NCBI GenBank assembly: GCA_003508835.1
Contig: PUFA01000003.1
Span: 12,997,501-13,061,500, forward strand
DNA: 64,000 bases
Direction: 5' to 3'
DNA from: Eonycteris spelaea
Lineage: Eukaryota; Chordata; Mammalia; Chiroptera; Pteropodidae
Part shown: positions 45,561 through 57,812 of the stretch, one piece after another
Layout: each line of letters begins with the position of its first letter
How positions within the stretch are numbered: the first letter of the stretch is position 1
Program-made: the position numbers and the translations under genes
Notes under the pieces: generated by a model
Seen by the model: only the letters and a program-made list of their open reading frames with translations
Told to the model about the DNA's origin: nothing
The model's database searches: none

Positions 45561-46339
45561 CCTCACACATTTTTTTTTTCCCATGTGGTGACTAGACTGT
45601 GAAAGGTGCCCAGGAGGACATGAAGTAACAATGTGTCCCTTCTTCAGGAAATCGGTCATCAAGTGAATGGCTTTGAAATTATTTGAACATATAGGCCAAA
45701 ATATATGATAAATCTATACATGTTAAAGAATGTGACGTAATTGAAAAGTGTTTACTAAAATAGAGGAGGATAAAATGATCATGGTAAAGTCAAAGAGCCT
45801 AGATAAAGATTAGGAATCCCTATCTTCACCCACCCAGTAGCTGAGGGGCTTGCTCCCCTCTGTCCACTCTCCATTCTTGCTCCCTGGCAACAAACAGCAT
45901 TATCTAAGAAGAAACCCTGTTCGAATGTGCTGTGTTTCTCACCTACCTAGAAGGGTAATTCACTTCTCCCACAGCTACTTCTCAACTAAGTGAAACAAAC
46001 ATCTGTCAAATGGTCATTGTGTCACACTTATACAGTCTTTCGGACATGAAAGATTATAGGATCCTCATTCCTTCCCATTATCATACTATTTCCTATACCA
46101 CCTGCCCTGTCTTAGAACTGGTGGCCACATCATCCCAGTCCTGCCTGGCTTAGTGCCAAGTGACAAAAAAAGCCCTGTACTATGGAAAAAAAGAAAGTGT
46201 CATATAGGGAAATAAAAAACAGAATTGGGAATCTGGAGGGCAGATTTCTAGTCTTGGCTCTTATGGGTTTATTTAGACAATTTTGTGACATTGTTTCTTC
46301 AATTTTGAAGTGAACAGATTTGTTAAATCAGTGGTTTGA
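45561..46339. other. Unique sequence with a weak MIR-like stretch
   Basis: 46225-46320 ('tttctagtcttggctctta', 'ttttgtgacattgtttctt') faintly resembles MIR. The rest is unidentified. Confidence 0.35.
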
Positions 46340-46487
46340 AAGCATATATGTAAGCATTTATAAAATATATAAAAATATATAAGCGTATGTATACACACAT
46401 ATGTGTGTACATATATGTATGTGTGTGTATATATGCTTATATATTTTTATATATGTTATATATATAAGCTTATACACACACACCCAC

Positions 46488-46518
<31 letters not shown>

Positions 46519-46528
46519 TACACACACA
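46340..46528. repeat. Alternating purine-pyrimidine repeat: (TA), (TG), (CATA), (CA)
   Basis: Complex dinucleotide tract with a perfect 18-bp palindrome around 'acacacatatgtgtgt' (46392-46409). It can adopt Z-DNA or cruciform structure in principle. Confidence 0.93.
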
Positions 46529-48129
46529 GCTTATTCTTTTGCTAATGGAATATTTTTCTTTTTGAAGCAATTTTCTTTCCCAGACCTTCAAGTATTGAGC
46601 AGACAGAAGTAGAACCCTGCTAGTTGGGGCAGGGATGGGGAGCCTGTGATGTCCAGAGTCCTTCTCACTCTTAGCTGTGCTCCCTGAGTGTCTCACAGAA
46701 TTCAGTCCTAAAATTTATAGGATATTATGATTTCTGAAGTTCTTTCAAGTTCTAAATTTTTTGGATTTCCTGTCATTTTATAAAACATTTTATACTAAAC
46801 TGCTACTATTATAAAATCATTCTACTATCATCTGTACTTTTTTAAAAATGGAGAGAAAAAAAAAGCAAAAACTAGAGGAATATTTAAGGATAAGATTTCT
46901 GAAAGAAAGTTAATTGTTCCCAACTGCACATCAAAGTGGTTCTAAGTGTTTAACCTGTGTGAGGTGGGACCAGTCATCAGCTCTACAAAACGTTACACAG
47001 AAGAGAAGGAGAAACGGGTAAAGGGTGTGCTGTTTAACACTATACTGATAGGAGAAGGATCTGTCTGGAGCAACTGCAGGGTCACTGATAGTTTTTATTT
47101 TATTTTATTTTTTACACACTTGTGCCTAAGGAAGGCAATGCTTTCTCGAATATACAATCTATGCATTTCTGTCCTTTGGGAAAGACTGCAGGTCATGTGG
47201 TGCTGAGAAAATGTTGCTATTTAATTGTGAAAATACGTAACAGCAAACTGCCAAAGGAATGGTGTCGAGGCAGGGAGCCAGAGCTTCCTTATGCCTAAAC
47301 CAGTAATAATTTAGAAAACACATTATAAAACAAAGTAACTAAAAATTAATATACACTTGGATAGACAGCTATCTTGCTTAATATGACATACAAATAAACT
47401 ATCTTTCTGATGAAATATCCAGGGTGGTTACCTGCTCTACAATAGCAGGTCTCAGTCCTCCATTACTCATAATCTAGGGAAGTCTTTTATATTTTTCAGA
47501 TGAGAAAATAGAAGGTTTAAAGCAAAATTACATCCAATCTATTCAATTTAAGAAAACTAAAATGTATATATAATTAAGAGAGAATGAGAATATAAGAGTA
47601 TTTTGTTTTAGAAAACAGTGTTAGAAAAAATGGGGCTAAAAACAAAACTAAGTACTTTATCTTCAAGAAAGATGAGGACTTATTGATTTCAAGGTTTGTG
47701 CTTTAGCTTTCTCCAGAATGCTGTATGGGGTTTGACTTTTAATATTTTGTTTTTGTCATCATGTAGTTCCTTCTCTCCAGTCTTAGGAGTTAAGTAATAC
47801 AACACTTTCTTTCTTGAAGGAGAAAAAAGAAGAAAGAGAATATGAGCAGAAAACTGTTTTGTCATGAGCCAGAGCCACCACTGTCACCTTGGGATCTGCT
47901 TTCTGGCAAATATCAGACCCAGAAAAGAATAGAAGCTTTATTTTCAACCAACAACCAAATAACAAGCTAACCGTTAAAGAGTTAACAACTTATGGTGTAA
48001 TAGCTTGTCTCTCCCTCTTCAGACAGTAAGTGAAAAAAAAAGTTAATTATGAGTAAGTAAAAGAAAATAAATTATTGTGACTGAGTAAAAAGAAATATGT
48101 TTGTGGTGGTATGTGTGAGAGAGTGAGAG
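46529..48129. other. Unique non-coding sequence
   Basis: About 1.6 kb. No gene or recognised repeat; short frames at 46946-47206 and 47783-47965 are unsupported. Confidence 0.4.
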
Positions 48130-48460
48130 TCTTCATCTTAATCAACTAATTTATTTCTAAGGATCCAATGTAATCTGTCAAAGGTAGCTTCAATCAGAGT
48201 TAGGGAGTACTCTGGGAACGTCCACTTTGGTGGGGTTTAGATAATTCTCCATGACTCTCTTGAATGCCAAGAGAGTGCCATTAAACAGAGTAACCCTCTA
48301 CATAATCACGACAGTCACCTGATTGATATTGACAAGAGGGAGAGATGCAACTAATCACAGTGAGTTATTATCATGTGATAAAAGAGTTAAAAAGAAAAAT
48401 ATGGAAGGATATCACATGACAAATCTTATTTCTCTGGTCTCTTAGCAATGCACTCTCACT
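48130..48460. promoter_or_regulatory. Repeat-free block, candidate conserved element
   Basis: Mixed-composition DNA with 'cacctgattgatattgac' (E-box next to TGATTGA), 'caactaatcacagtg' and 'atcatgtgataaaag'. No repeats. Inferred only. Confidence 0.33.
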
Positions 48461-48639
48461 CCTTGGACTAACCAACAAAAAAATTCAAAGAGGAAGAGGT
48501 TATGAAAGGGAAAAATTCACCTTGTTTTGCTTTCTTTAATTTTTATATAAACCCTGTTCAGAAAGTTTTGCTGTGTTTTGTAGCATGTATGGAGATGTCT
48601 CTGCCCAAGTTATGTTAGCATTTAGCCTGAAAGCTAAAT
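48461..48639. other. Unique non-coding sequence
   Basis: No feature recognised. Confidence 0.3.
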
Positions 48640-49195
48640 AGCATTTATAGGAGAGGAGAATTTGCACCCCAAAATACTATGTCTTTTTGGCATAAAGATC
48701 ATTTAAGGCTGATCATTTTTGACAAACAGAAAGCTCAGAAAGTTTTTCTTTTTCTTTTTTTTTTTTTTTTTTACCTCCCCCTCTATTGCCTAAAAAAAAT
48801 TTAGACCAGACATCCTACAGCAGAAGAGAGCCATTATAGGCCATAACTACAAAGAATATGGGCTGAGTGTGCTAGGATGCAAGAGACTAGGAGGGCCTGG
48901 AGATAAGTTTCCTGGGAGTCCCATTGTCTCTGTGGGGCTGACGAATATCTGCTCTTCTCATCTTGCTGTTAATTGTCCTCTTTCCCTTTCTAACCCAGAC
49001 CCCCACCCCTTTTAGCTGAGAAAGACATACAAGCCTCACTTGCCTGATTGTCTTTGACTCTTTCATGTTTATGGGAGGATCCGGTACATATGACATTAAA
49101 TTAGTTTTTTCTCCTGTTTACCCATCTTATGTTATTTTAATTATTAGTCCAGCCAAAAGAACCTAGAAAGCAGAGCAATTTTTTTTTTACTCCCC
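48640..49195 (+). mobile_element. Ancient LTR, copy B
   Basis: Runs from 'gaatttgcaccccaaaatac' through 'ggatgcaagagactagga' and 'tagctgagaaagaca' to the U5-like end 'tctcctgtttacccatctta' and 'ttattagtccagccaaaaga'. The end aligns with copy A at 31540-32035. A T run (48752-48771) has grown inside. No internal retroviral sequence. Confidence 0.6.
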
Positions 49196-50239
49196 AACTC
49201 ACTTAAGTAGTCTCAAGAAGCTGCTTTTTAGAGAAAATTGTTGTTTCAGAGAATCACAATGATGAAAGACAAATTTCTTGGTAGTGTGACCACATAATTT
49301 AGGATGGGTTGTGTCATCGCATTCAAAACCAGTAAGTAACCTATCCTGAAGCATAAATCTGGCAGGCTACTACAAAAGTAACCAAAATGCTTGTTTGATT
49401 GTGTCATATTGACTGGCCTTCTCTCGTTGTGATGATGTAAATGAAGGATGTTAGATCACTAAAGGACATTAACACTTATCTTTCAATTACAGATTTGTAA
49501 AATGGGTCTTAAAGAAAGTATAGAATTTTCCAAACAAAGTCAATGTCATCTCTTCTATTTTAGAAAATAGGAAGGGAGATAATAATACAATATAAGGGAA
49601 GGAGACTTTCCTAAGGTCACATGAACATCTGGGTGAAACATGCATACCTTCCCCTGTTCATGGTTTTTTGTTGGTGTAATTGTCCTCATTTTATAGAAAT
49701 TCTCTATAAATAGATTTATTTATATAGTCACAAACTGGCAGATTAGCATTTCTACTCTATAGGTAAAGTCTCACCTCCTCAGATTAGGGGTGAGTTTTTA
49801 TTCCCCAACAGCTCATTTTCCGTAAACACAAGGAAAGGATTTCCCTATTTGTGTGGTGTATTTCATATGCAAATCTAGCCAGTCAACAGCAGAGTGGACA
49901 CTGATTAGATAAAGAAGATCATGGTGAGGACTTTTAAAAGTTATTAAGGTAGACAATGTCCTTGTCTGTGTCCTAAAAATTCTGCAAGAGGTAGAGTCTG
50001 TTACTTTGGAATTGATCTAGTGGGACTGGCCATAGGCGCTGAAGTCTTGGAATTCAACCACCCTCTGGAAATGGATTACCACCAGATGGCAATATTAGAA
50101 AGTCTTGTTCTTTTTGGTTTTTGGAAAATTAATGGGGCTAGGGGTGTGTGTGTGACAATTGTGCCTTTTCTCTTTTGCTCTATCTTTCTAGGGCTTGTTT
50201 CATCAGCACATTTTTAAAAGGTACCTTGAATGTATGGCT
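49196..50239. other. Unique sequence; octamer-like motif at 49867
   Basis: 49740-50020 has 'ttcatatgcaaatct', which contains the POU octamer ATGCAAAT, and 'actgattagataaaga' (GATA-type). It may be regulatory. No gene recognised. Confidence 0.35.
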
Positions 50240-50445
50240 TCTTCCCACTGAGCTAGTCAAAGTACTTTACACACATTATCTCTCATTTGCCCTCCTCTAA
50301 TCCTCAGTGTTTGATAGGTGTCAAAGGAATCAAAGGAATGTCCCTTTTTTCCTTTTAATTTGAGGGGGAAACAAAGACTCAAGATTAAAAGGACAGAACA
50401 ATGATTTTTCCAAGATGGCATCCAGCTTTGGAATTCTTTTATGAT
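50240..50445 (-). mobile_element. MIR SINE, antisense, near full length
   Basis: 'aaagtactttacacacatta' (gcgctttacatgcatta), 'tctctcatttgccctcctct' + 'aatcctca', 'ttgagggggaaacaaagact' (gatgaggaaactgaggct), 'tttttccaagatggcatcca' (cttgcccaaggtcacaca). Order matches antisense MIR with a small insertion in the middle. Confidence 0.8.
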
Positions 50446-50724
50446 CCAGGAAAAAAGAAAAACACTTTATTTCATTTCCATTATCACTGTTCACAAGTTT
50501 ACTCGTCTTTCTTTCCTAATCCTAAAAAGGCTAAACTTCTCTCTCTCTTCCCCCCACCTTTTTTTTTCCCCCTGCCGTAAGCTGAGTTTTGTAGACTGTC
50601 CTCGTTTATTAAAAGGGAGCAAAAATGATTTCACTTCTTGGCTGAAAATACCCTCTTTGGGTCTCCAGTTACTGTCTTCTCTATCAGTGGGTACTATGGA
50701 ACAGAGACATCTTTGCCCTGAAAG

Positions 50725-50725
<1 letters not shown>
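50446..50725. other. Unique non-coding sequence
   Basis: No feature recognised. Holds a pyrimidine-rich patch at 50538-50574. Confidence 0.35.

Positions 50726-50767
<42 letters not shown>
50726..50767. repeat. (CA)n microsatellite
   Basis: Pure CA run of about 21 units. Confidence 0.97.
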
Positions 50768-50769
<2 letters not shown>

Positions 50770-51419
50770 TATTTGTGCGAAGGAGAAGTATTGAGCCATT
50801 GAGATTTGGTGGTTATTTCTTATATCAGTATAAACACAGTCCATTCTCACTAATGCATTTTATTTGGGTAATACTTAAACATAATGAAATGATAACACTA
50901 TGCTACTTAAAATTTCTTTGGAATCATAGAGTGCATAACTGGACAAAAAACACATTCCCATCAGGCAAATAAGTTAATTCCTATAATGTAGATTTCTACA
51001 AATCAATGAAGTAAGTATATGTTGCTACAGGGTATTATGCTTAGCACTTTTCTACATTAAAAGTAATAAATTGTACTGATTTTTCTTAATGTAAAAATAA
51101 TGCATGTAAATTGAAAATAATTATAGAATAAAAAAAAGCACAAAGAGGAAAATAAAAATAATCTATTATCCTGCATCCAGAGATAACCACTGTGTTTATT
51201 TGGAGGCATTTTATAATAATTTTTAACAAAATAAACATCGGTGGTTGTTGTTCCCCCTCTTTCTGGTTCCTGTAAGGACAACAAAGCTAAAAATATTCAA
51301 CCTTTTGAAAATTTCAAAAGCTATTGAAAAATTCTCAAAACAATAAGAAGTAGCTGAGACAATTCAAGTAAAATGTCAAAACCTTCATTACATAAATATG
51401 GTACGTACTTTTTCAATGT
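50768..51419. other. Unique sequence with one probable dispersed repeat fragment
   Basis: 51060-51215 ends in 'tgcatccagagataaccact', part of a block I know as dispersed in mammals (acccagagataaccactgttaac) but cannot assign to a family. The rest is spacer. Confidence 0.4.
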
Positions 51420-51720
51420 GAACTGTTAAAAGTACACTGAGGCACATTAAAATTTTTAAGTTTCTTTCAGCAAAAGTCAATTCGAATCAGGTAGCTCCAA
51501 ATTGGAAGTGCTGCTCCACTGAGCAAAGCTTGGGGTGAGGCTTTTATAGAGAAAAGGCAGAAGGAAAGTAAGGAAATTGTCGACCATCACAGCTTAAAGT
51601 CTAGTTGACTGTGATTAATTATCCTTAGGGTTTTGATTTTGTAAACTGAGGCATTTTTTAAAATGAATTGAATGATTACGGTGTTGTAAACACATGCCAT
51701 AGTATGACAGTTCTTCCTTC
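51420..51720 (-). mobile_element. LTR-like element, minus strand
   Basis: On the minus strand: 'ctttctgccttttc' then TATA box 'ctataaaagcct' (complement 51542-51549), then 'gctttgctcagtggagc' and 'gagctacctgattcg', similar to R-U5 regions of old LTRs. No AATAAA and no internal sequence seen. Confidence 0.45.
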
Positions 51721-52060
51721 AGGACCATAGCTCTCATTTTCTCAGCTCCCTGCAGCATTCTCTCCTCTGGAAGTTGCCCTGTGATGATGGGAGTCCATCC
51801 CCCTTAGCCCTCCAGAGGGTCAGCACATGTCTAATGTCAGAATACAAAGGCCTGCATTTGCACTTTGAGTCAAGACACCTCTGAAGAACCATGTCAGCTC
51901 CACAACTCTCCATGAGTTTGGTCGAGGGCTCTATTGAAACTAACTCTTTCAGCCCAATTCTGCTTTCCTCACTCCTTAAAGGTTTTATTCCTAAAATTAC
52001 CTCCTGTAAACGAATTTATGACTTGGAGTCTAGTAACACTCTATGATAGATGACATTATT
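51721..52060. mobile_element. Unclassified old repeat candidate
   Basis: GC-richer; 'ttctgctttcctcactcctt' followed by 'acctcctgtaaacgaattta' and 'gacttggagtct' resembles 3' ends of old LTR or LINE elements (cctcctgcacactaatctc ... cagagtct). Family unknown. Confidence 0.3.
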
Positions 52061-52627
52061 TACATTATCTGCAGTATAGACTGCTGTACAAACAGCACTT
52101 AAACTCATCAACTAGAATATAAAATGTCCTCTTTGATAAAAATGCAATTATAATTTTGGATTAATTCAATAAAAATACCCTCCATCTTGAAATCCTGCCA
52201 CGCTCAGAGATACACTAAATTATGAGTGTGTGGATTACATTTGGATTTTATACCTAATTCCTCATCACTACATACATAAATGGATAAATATATAATTATT
52301 AATGGGAGAGAACGATCTATAGCATCCAGATCAAACATCCTGCCAAATCCTTCCATTGTTCTGGGAGCTGCTGTCTTCTGAAATTTTGGAACTGGATTTG
52401 GGCATCCTCTTTCAGAAGGACAACTAGAGAGAATCCAGAATTAGAGAAAGGTGCTTCAGATTATGGAGGGTCAAGCAGCCAATCTCACATACATGAAAGA
52501 TTTAAAGAGTGAGTAGATTTAGCAGTAAGAACATGAGAACACATTGGACTTATAAAGATAGTAGCTATGAACATTATAAAGATGCAGCTCCTGCTATTAG
52601 CAACAGAGCTGCCTTGCAATTAAAATT
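52061..52627. other. Unique non-coding sequence
   Basis: No feature recognised. Confidence 0.4.
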
Positions 52628-52630
52628 ACA

Positions 52631-52688
<58 letters not shown>
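52628..52688. repeat. (CA)n microsatellite
   Basis: About 30 CA units, the longest dinucleotide run in the window. Source of a poly-His/Thr frame. Confidence 0.97.
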
Positions 52689-52690
<2 letters not shown>

Positions 52691-53019
52691 CTATGAGGTC
52701 TTAAATACACAGGACAAACTAGAGTGAGAGTGACCAGAAGCCAAGGATGCTATGAAAAGATACTTGCACTGTGCTGAGGTTCAAATAGCTAATAGCCAAG
52801 GGTTTGTCCTGCCCTAACTTTGTAACGTTGTAGACTTGGCCAAGGAAGGATCTCAGTTTGAAGTCCATATCTAAACTACATGGTAATATTCACACACACA
52901 CACATATACACACACACTCAAATTATGCACCAAATATAAAATTCATGTTAAAAAATAAATAGATAAATCTGTATACTAGTTTCGATAGTTGTAGATGTGG
53001 ATATAGAAGATCTATCTAT
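52689..53019. other. Unique sequence with a short (CA) repeat
   Basis: A second, short CA/TA repeat lies at 52891-52917. Otherwise nothing recognised. Confidence 0.4.
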
Positions 53020-54460
53020 GATAAGACAATATCATATCTTTGGTTTATTTATGTTCACTGTTTCTGAGAATTGTATTATATGAATATAGGACAAGGTAAT
53101 TATCATTTTCTTTGTGGAAGGACCAAATATTTTTGTTGTTAGCATACGTAGAGCTGCTATGTCTATTTTTGAGCATATCTTCAAGTGCACGTGTATAAGG
53201 ATATCTCTAGGATACATAACTAAGAATGTCATGGCTGGGTCTCTAGGTGTGAGAATCATGTTTTTCAGTAAAAAATGCCCAATTATTTCCCAAAGTGATT
53301 GTATCAATATTCACTCCCGCCAGCAGTCTGTAAAAATCAGTTGCCCCAGAGAGCATCAACACTTGCCTGAGTGATTTTCTACCAGTGTTGGACATGAAAT
53401 ACTCCCTCACAGACATTTTACACTTCACTGTACTGATTACTAACAAATTGAGGGGCTTTTCATATGATTATGTGACATCTCTCCTTCCTGTTCTGTGAAA
53501 TGCCAATTGATTGCCCACTGTGTGTGTGAGTACATGTGTGTTTCAAAAAAAAAAAAAAAATCTTTTACTCTAAATGTTCCCTAAAAATAATTAATAGGAG
53601 TTCTTTATATATTCTATATATATATTCTAGATCTATACACATATAACTAATCTAAGATTAGTTATATGTGTATGAAATATCTTCCTTCAGTTTGTGATGT
53701 GTCTTTTTATTTTCTAACTTTTTGGAGAAATGGGAATGTTAATTTTAACATATTCATATTTATTGATCCTTTCTTTTATGGTTACATTTATTAAGTCTTA
53801 AGAAATTATTTTTATGCCAAGATCTTTAAGATATTCCTTTATATTATTTTTTAACTTTGTATAATTTAGACATTAACATTTAATTTTAACCTACTGCAAT
53901 GATTGCTATTAATAGTGAGGTAGAGACCAAAATAAATTTTTATAAACAAGTGATTGTCCTGGCAAAATTTATTTTGCCTAGATTAATGGCTATAACTTCA
54001 CAATAAATCTTAATATTTCGGAATGTTTTGACCATTCTTGATATAAGAAAATATGTTGTTATTCTTGTACTTTGTTTTCCTACACATGTTTTAGAATCAA
54101 CTTATTTAAAAAAAAAAAAGCCCATTGGGGTTTTTACTGGAATTGTTTTGAAGCTATTGTTCATTGTGGCGAAAATAACATCTTTTCAATATTGTACCTT
54201 CTTATCTATAAGCATTATATATGATTTCATTTATTTAAATATTTTTAAATGTCTTCCAATAATGTTTATACCTTTTTCCATAAGGATCTTGGAAATTCTG
54301 TATTTTTTTTTAAAGATTCAATTGTGGTGATTATATAATGTATTATTTTATTTTTAAAATATATTTTAATATACTTATTTTACAGAAATGCAATGTGTTG
54401 TACATACTAATTTTATATCCAACAGTTTGCTAAATCATCTTAATATTTTTCACAGCCACA
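53020..54460 (-). mobile_element. L1 remnant: 3' part of ORF2, antisense, pseudogenised
   Basis: Plus-strand landmarks of an inverted L1: 'tttcccaaagtgattgtatc', 'cactcccgccagcagtctgt', 'agagcatcaacacttgcc', 'tgccaattgattgccca', 'aggagttctttatatattct', 'tttgtgatgtgtctttttat', 'cccattggggtttttactgg' with 'aattgttttgaag', and 'atccaacagtttgctaaatc'. All frames are broken; a 16-A run and a palindrome have arisen inside. The next part of ORF2 is missing beyond about 54460. Confidence 0.85.
53635..53673. repeat. 39-bp near-perfect palindrome
   Basis: Two 19-base arms, the first beginning 'atacacatataac' and the second ending 'gttatatgtgtat', pair without mismatch around a single A (53654). It lies within the L1 relic, at a place where L1 consensus has no such palindrome that I recall. 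Confidence 0.92.
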
Positions 54461-55290
54461 TGTCCTTAGGAATAATAATCTGATTATTTAAAATGACAGT
54501 TTAAAACCCTATGAAAAATGAAGGTAAAAAGAAAAAAAGCTTGAAGACATGTAAACGTTTCAGCCAACATCATCTCAGTGATGGAAGAAATTTACAATAA
54601 AATCCTCATGAATGGACTTTTACAAATCCAGCTTTTGTGTTTTCACTGGGATGTGTCTACTGCTAAGAAATCATGTTCTGCCTTGTTCAGATACCAGGTT
54701 CTTTTCTTGCTTTAATGTTGCTTTGGAGTTTATGATAGATAGAAAAGTAAAATTTAACACCTTTCCCCCCACCTCCATCCCTACTTCAAAAGAAACTCTC
54801 TGTTTGATCCTCTTCCTGAAGTTTCTATTGACAGGACATCAATCATTTTATTTGTATACCACTTTTCACAGCACTAAAAGTGCTTCACAGAACTAGTAAC
54901 ATCCCAGTTTCCAACATAGACTGACAAATTATTTGTACAAAAAGCAAGCTTATCAAGACTGCACTGCTTACCTTTCTGTGTGCAGAGCTGTACTGGCTGA
55001 ATGTGAAATAGGGGTAGAATCTGATGCCCGTGTCATTAGAGGAGCAGAGGTGCTGTGGAAGTCTCTTGGAATTGCAGGTTGCAGGCTCCTGGGGGTTTGA
55101 GTAGCCATGTGTACCTAAGTAAGAACATATTTTAGTTCCCCAACAGCCTTTCATAGGTAACTCACTGTTATGAAACTCAAATCCTTGGGTTGAAAATTAT
55201 CACAGAGCACTAAGCATTCTAAGGGGTTATACTTGATAACCAAGTCTCGGTGGTTAAGGTAATTTTAAACAAAATTGGACATAGATGTCA
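54461..55290. other. Unique non-coding sequence
   Basis: Frames at 54612-54896 and 54885-55154 are unsupported. No repeat recognised. Confidence 0.4.
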
Positions 55291-55315
55291 TTTATTATTA
55301 TTATTATTATTATTA
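55291..55315. repeat. (TTA)n microsatellite
   Basis: Eight TTA/ATT units. Confidence 0.95.
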
Positions 55316-55334
55316 GCGAAATGTATAATCATGC

Positions 55335-55505
55335 TTTTTAAACCGTTCTTTAACATGGCTCATCTGGTCTGGTCAGGTTTATCGTTTCACTTTTTCTTCA
55401 GTCATTTCATCTTCTCTTGTCTACCCTACCTAGGTGACCATTCTCCTCCATCGCTATTAACACTCTTTCCTTGTCTTTCCAGTAGTCAGGTTACACTGGC
55501 ATGAT
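55335..55505 (+). mobile_element. Probable L2 fragment
   Basis: 'atggctcatctggtctggtc', pyrimidine-rich middle, and 'gtcaggttacactggc' fit the L2 ORF end (ctgcatgatctggtccctg ... gccacactggcc). Confidence 0.5.
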
Positions 55506-57461
55506 TCCTCTATCTAATCTGAATAATCCAACATAAATTTGTTGTCTTTTAAATCATTTTCTTCAGTAGTATTTTAGAGATAAATTAATATATGCATATG
55601 TGTACTTATGCTGTAATAAATATGTATAATGGGTGTCAATATTGGGCTGGAGTAACATGATCATGTGAATTTCTCTTTGAGTTCTACAGACCAGCTGTGT
55701 AATCATGTAATAGGTATAAGGCAAACATATCAAGTATATGTTAAATTATTATATCATTGTTTGTATGTTGCTTTGGAAAATATCCTTGTTTCCTAAGCTT
55801 ATGTTCTTCCTATTAAGCTTTGTTAAATATTTTAAAACATAGGATGTACATCAATATTTCTTAATGTCTCCTAGGTATGTGATAAAGAAGTATATATTTT
55901 TATATCAGACAGAATATATAAAAATTTTTGAGTGACTGGATCTACTGAGCACAATAATTTTAATTTAAGAGATCCAAATAGTAAAGGAGTATGGCAACAT
56001 TAAATTTGTATATACTTATATACAATATACATAATGTGTATCTTATAGTTATTTGGCAAATGATTATAAGTACCTATAGGTACATACAAATTGTACATAC
56101 AACCCATATGGTAATTTTATAATAAAGAAATTAAGTACATATACAACAAAAACATTATATATTTAACAATTATACATCATAGATTTTAATCTCAATAATA
56201 TAAAGGTAATTACAAGCTTAAGACTTTATCTCAATAGCTATTAAGAAAAATGTACTTGTATAATTCATATTTGATTTCAGTTTTGAGTTTTCTCTTTAGA
56301 AAAACAAATCCAGTGGTTTTTACTAAAACAAAAATGTTATGGCCTAGAAAAAAGATATTTATAGTACCTAACTTGTGCAAATATTTTTCTCTCAACAAAT
56401 TTTTCTATTAGCACATACATTTATAGTCATAAAACAACCTTTAAGCCACATTTTAGTAAGCCCTAAAGCAGATAAAAATGAAATGCAGATGTGGAATGGG
56501 AGCCAAACAGATGCTGAAAACCCTGTCTATATCCTAAAGGAATCCATTTCCTATCAGAAAGAAACTTAATTTCTACTATAAAGAATTTGATTATGTATTG
56601 TTATACAAAATGTGATTAATGTTTTGTGGTGATTAATCAACTGCAAAATATATAATTATGCCATCTGTATTTTTCTAGCTTCTTGTCACTTACAAATTCT
56701 GTAGGGGAGTTGGGAGGTTGGGTGTTGAGAACTTGTAGGATTTGAGGAGTTTTAAAGCCACAGGAGGCTAGTCTGAGGAACAGACAACTTATAGGCCTGA
56801 TGCTTATTCTAATAGAAAAGGACTTAGATCATAAACAAAGAGACCCCCCCCCACCCCCAAAGCCCACTGGCTCCTGGCAGAATGGAAGATTCTGATGAGA
56901 GGCCCCAGCCTCAAAGACACAGGAAGAACTAGGTCTCCTAGATAAACCGCCGTTGCTCTTTTTTCAAAGAAAAGGTTACAGACTTCATCTTGCTAGTGGA
57001 TATAATGGCCCCAGTGCCAGGCAAGGATTTATCATTTACTTCGGTATGTCAATAAAGTAAATATTTTTGCACTTCTATTCCACTACAACCCTAGATGAAA
57101 GACTGTGATTAAGGTTTATGTCGCAACTCATATTCATGTCTTCTTAAAAAATGAAAACCATTAGAGTTGTATTTACAACATGTCCCAGTTGGAAAAAGTT
57201 TCAATATAGTTGAGAGTTGCTTATTAAGTTCAGTTCTGCAGAATACCTAGGGTTTTAATATATTTTTTGACCTAGATAATGCTAGATAATATGTTTCATT
57301 GATTTTTCTTTTTTCATTTTACTATTGCTTTGGGGGGAGCATTATATAGAAAGGGCTTAAAATGAGTTCTGCTACAAATTCCCAATGGTCTTTAGTAAGA
57401 AGAATAGCATTCTACTTATGTGCTGAAGGGTAGCACAGGGAGATGGAATGATTTTCTTAAA
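55506..57461. other. AT-rich spacer with a GC-richer patch at 56700-57040
   Basis: 55550-56650 is very AT-rich with many TATA-like strings. 56700-57040 is GC-richer and includes a C-run cluster (56843-56859) that would be G-rich on the minus strand. The patch may be an unidentified old repeat. No gene. Confidence 0.4.
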
Positions 57462-57628
57462 GCATGCTTCCTTAACCCTAGATATATATGAGAATCGTAT
57501 GGAATTTGTCTTTTAAATGCAAAGTCTGGGCCATACCTTCAGACATTTTGCTTTAATTGTTCTGGGGCAAAGTCTAAACAGTGGTGATTTTAGAAGCTTC
57601 CAGGCGATTTTCTTGTAATATTCATCCA
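57462..57628 (+). mobile_element. MER5-type MITE, copy 1
   Basis: 'gagaatcgtatggaatttgt', 'ctgggccatacct', 'ttgttctggggcaaagtct', 'gaagcttccaggcgatttt' follow MER5A order (agaatcacctggagggc ... ctgggccccaccc ... aggtctggggtggggcc). Non-coding hAT-Charlie element. Confidence 0.7.
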
Positions 57629-57638
57629 GGATGAATAT
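57618..57638. repeat. Perfect palindrome at MER5 junction
   Basis: Arms 'atattcatcc' and 'ggatgaatat' around one A, exactly at the border between the plus- and minus-oriented MER5 copies. Confidence 0.9.
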
Positions 57639-57646
57639 CCAACATG

Positions 57647-57812
57647 CTAGTGGTTATTCAGATGTGGTCCTCAGATCGTCAGTTTACCCCAAAATGTATT
57701 GTTAATATGAAATTATCAAGCACCACTCTAGACCTACTGAATCTGAAATTCTACATATAAGGCCAGTGGTCTGTAATGCAGAAACCCTCTTTGGGGCTTC
57801 AATGTACACTAA
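57647..57812 (-). mobile_element. MER5-type MITE, copy 2, inverted
   Basis: 'agtggttattcagatgtggt' + 'cctcagatc', 'ctagacctactgaatctgaa' and 'ccagtggtctgtaatg' match the reverse complement of MER5A (cagtggttctcaaagtgtggtcc ... agacctactgaatcagaa). Confidence 0.75.

Noticed and set aside
46358..46696. 112-codon minus-strand frame
   Set aside because: Translation of the CA/TA/TG tract.
50441..50850. 117- and 119-codon frames on opposite strands
   Set aside because: Low-complexity ends come from the CA repeat; the upstream overlaps an antisense MIR tail. No domain recognised.
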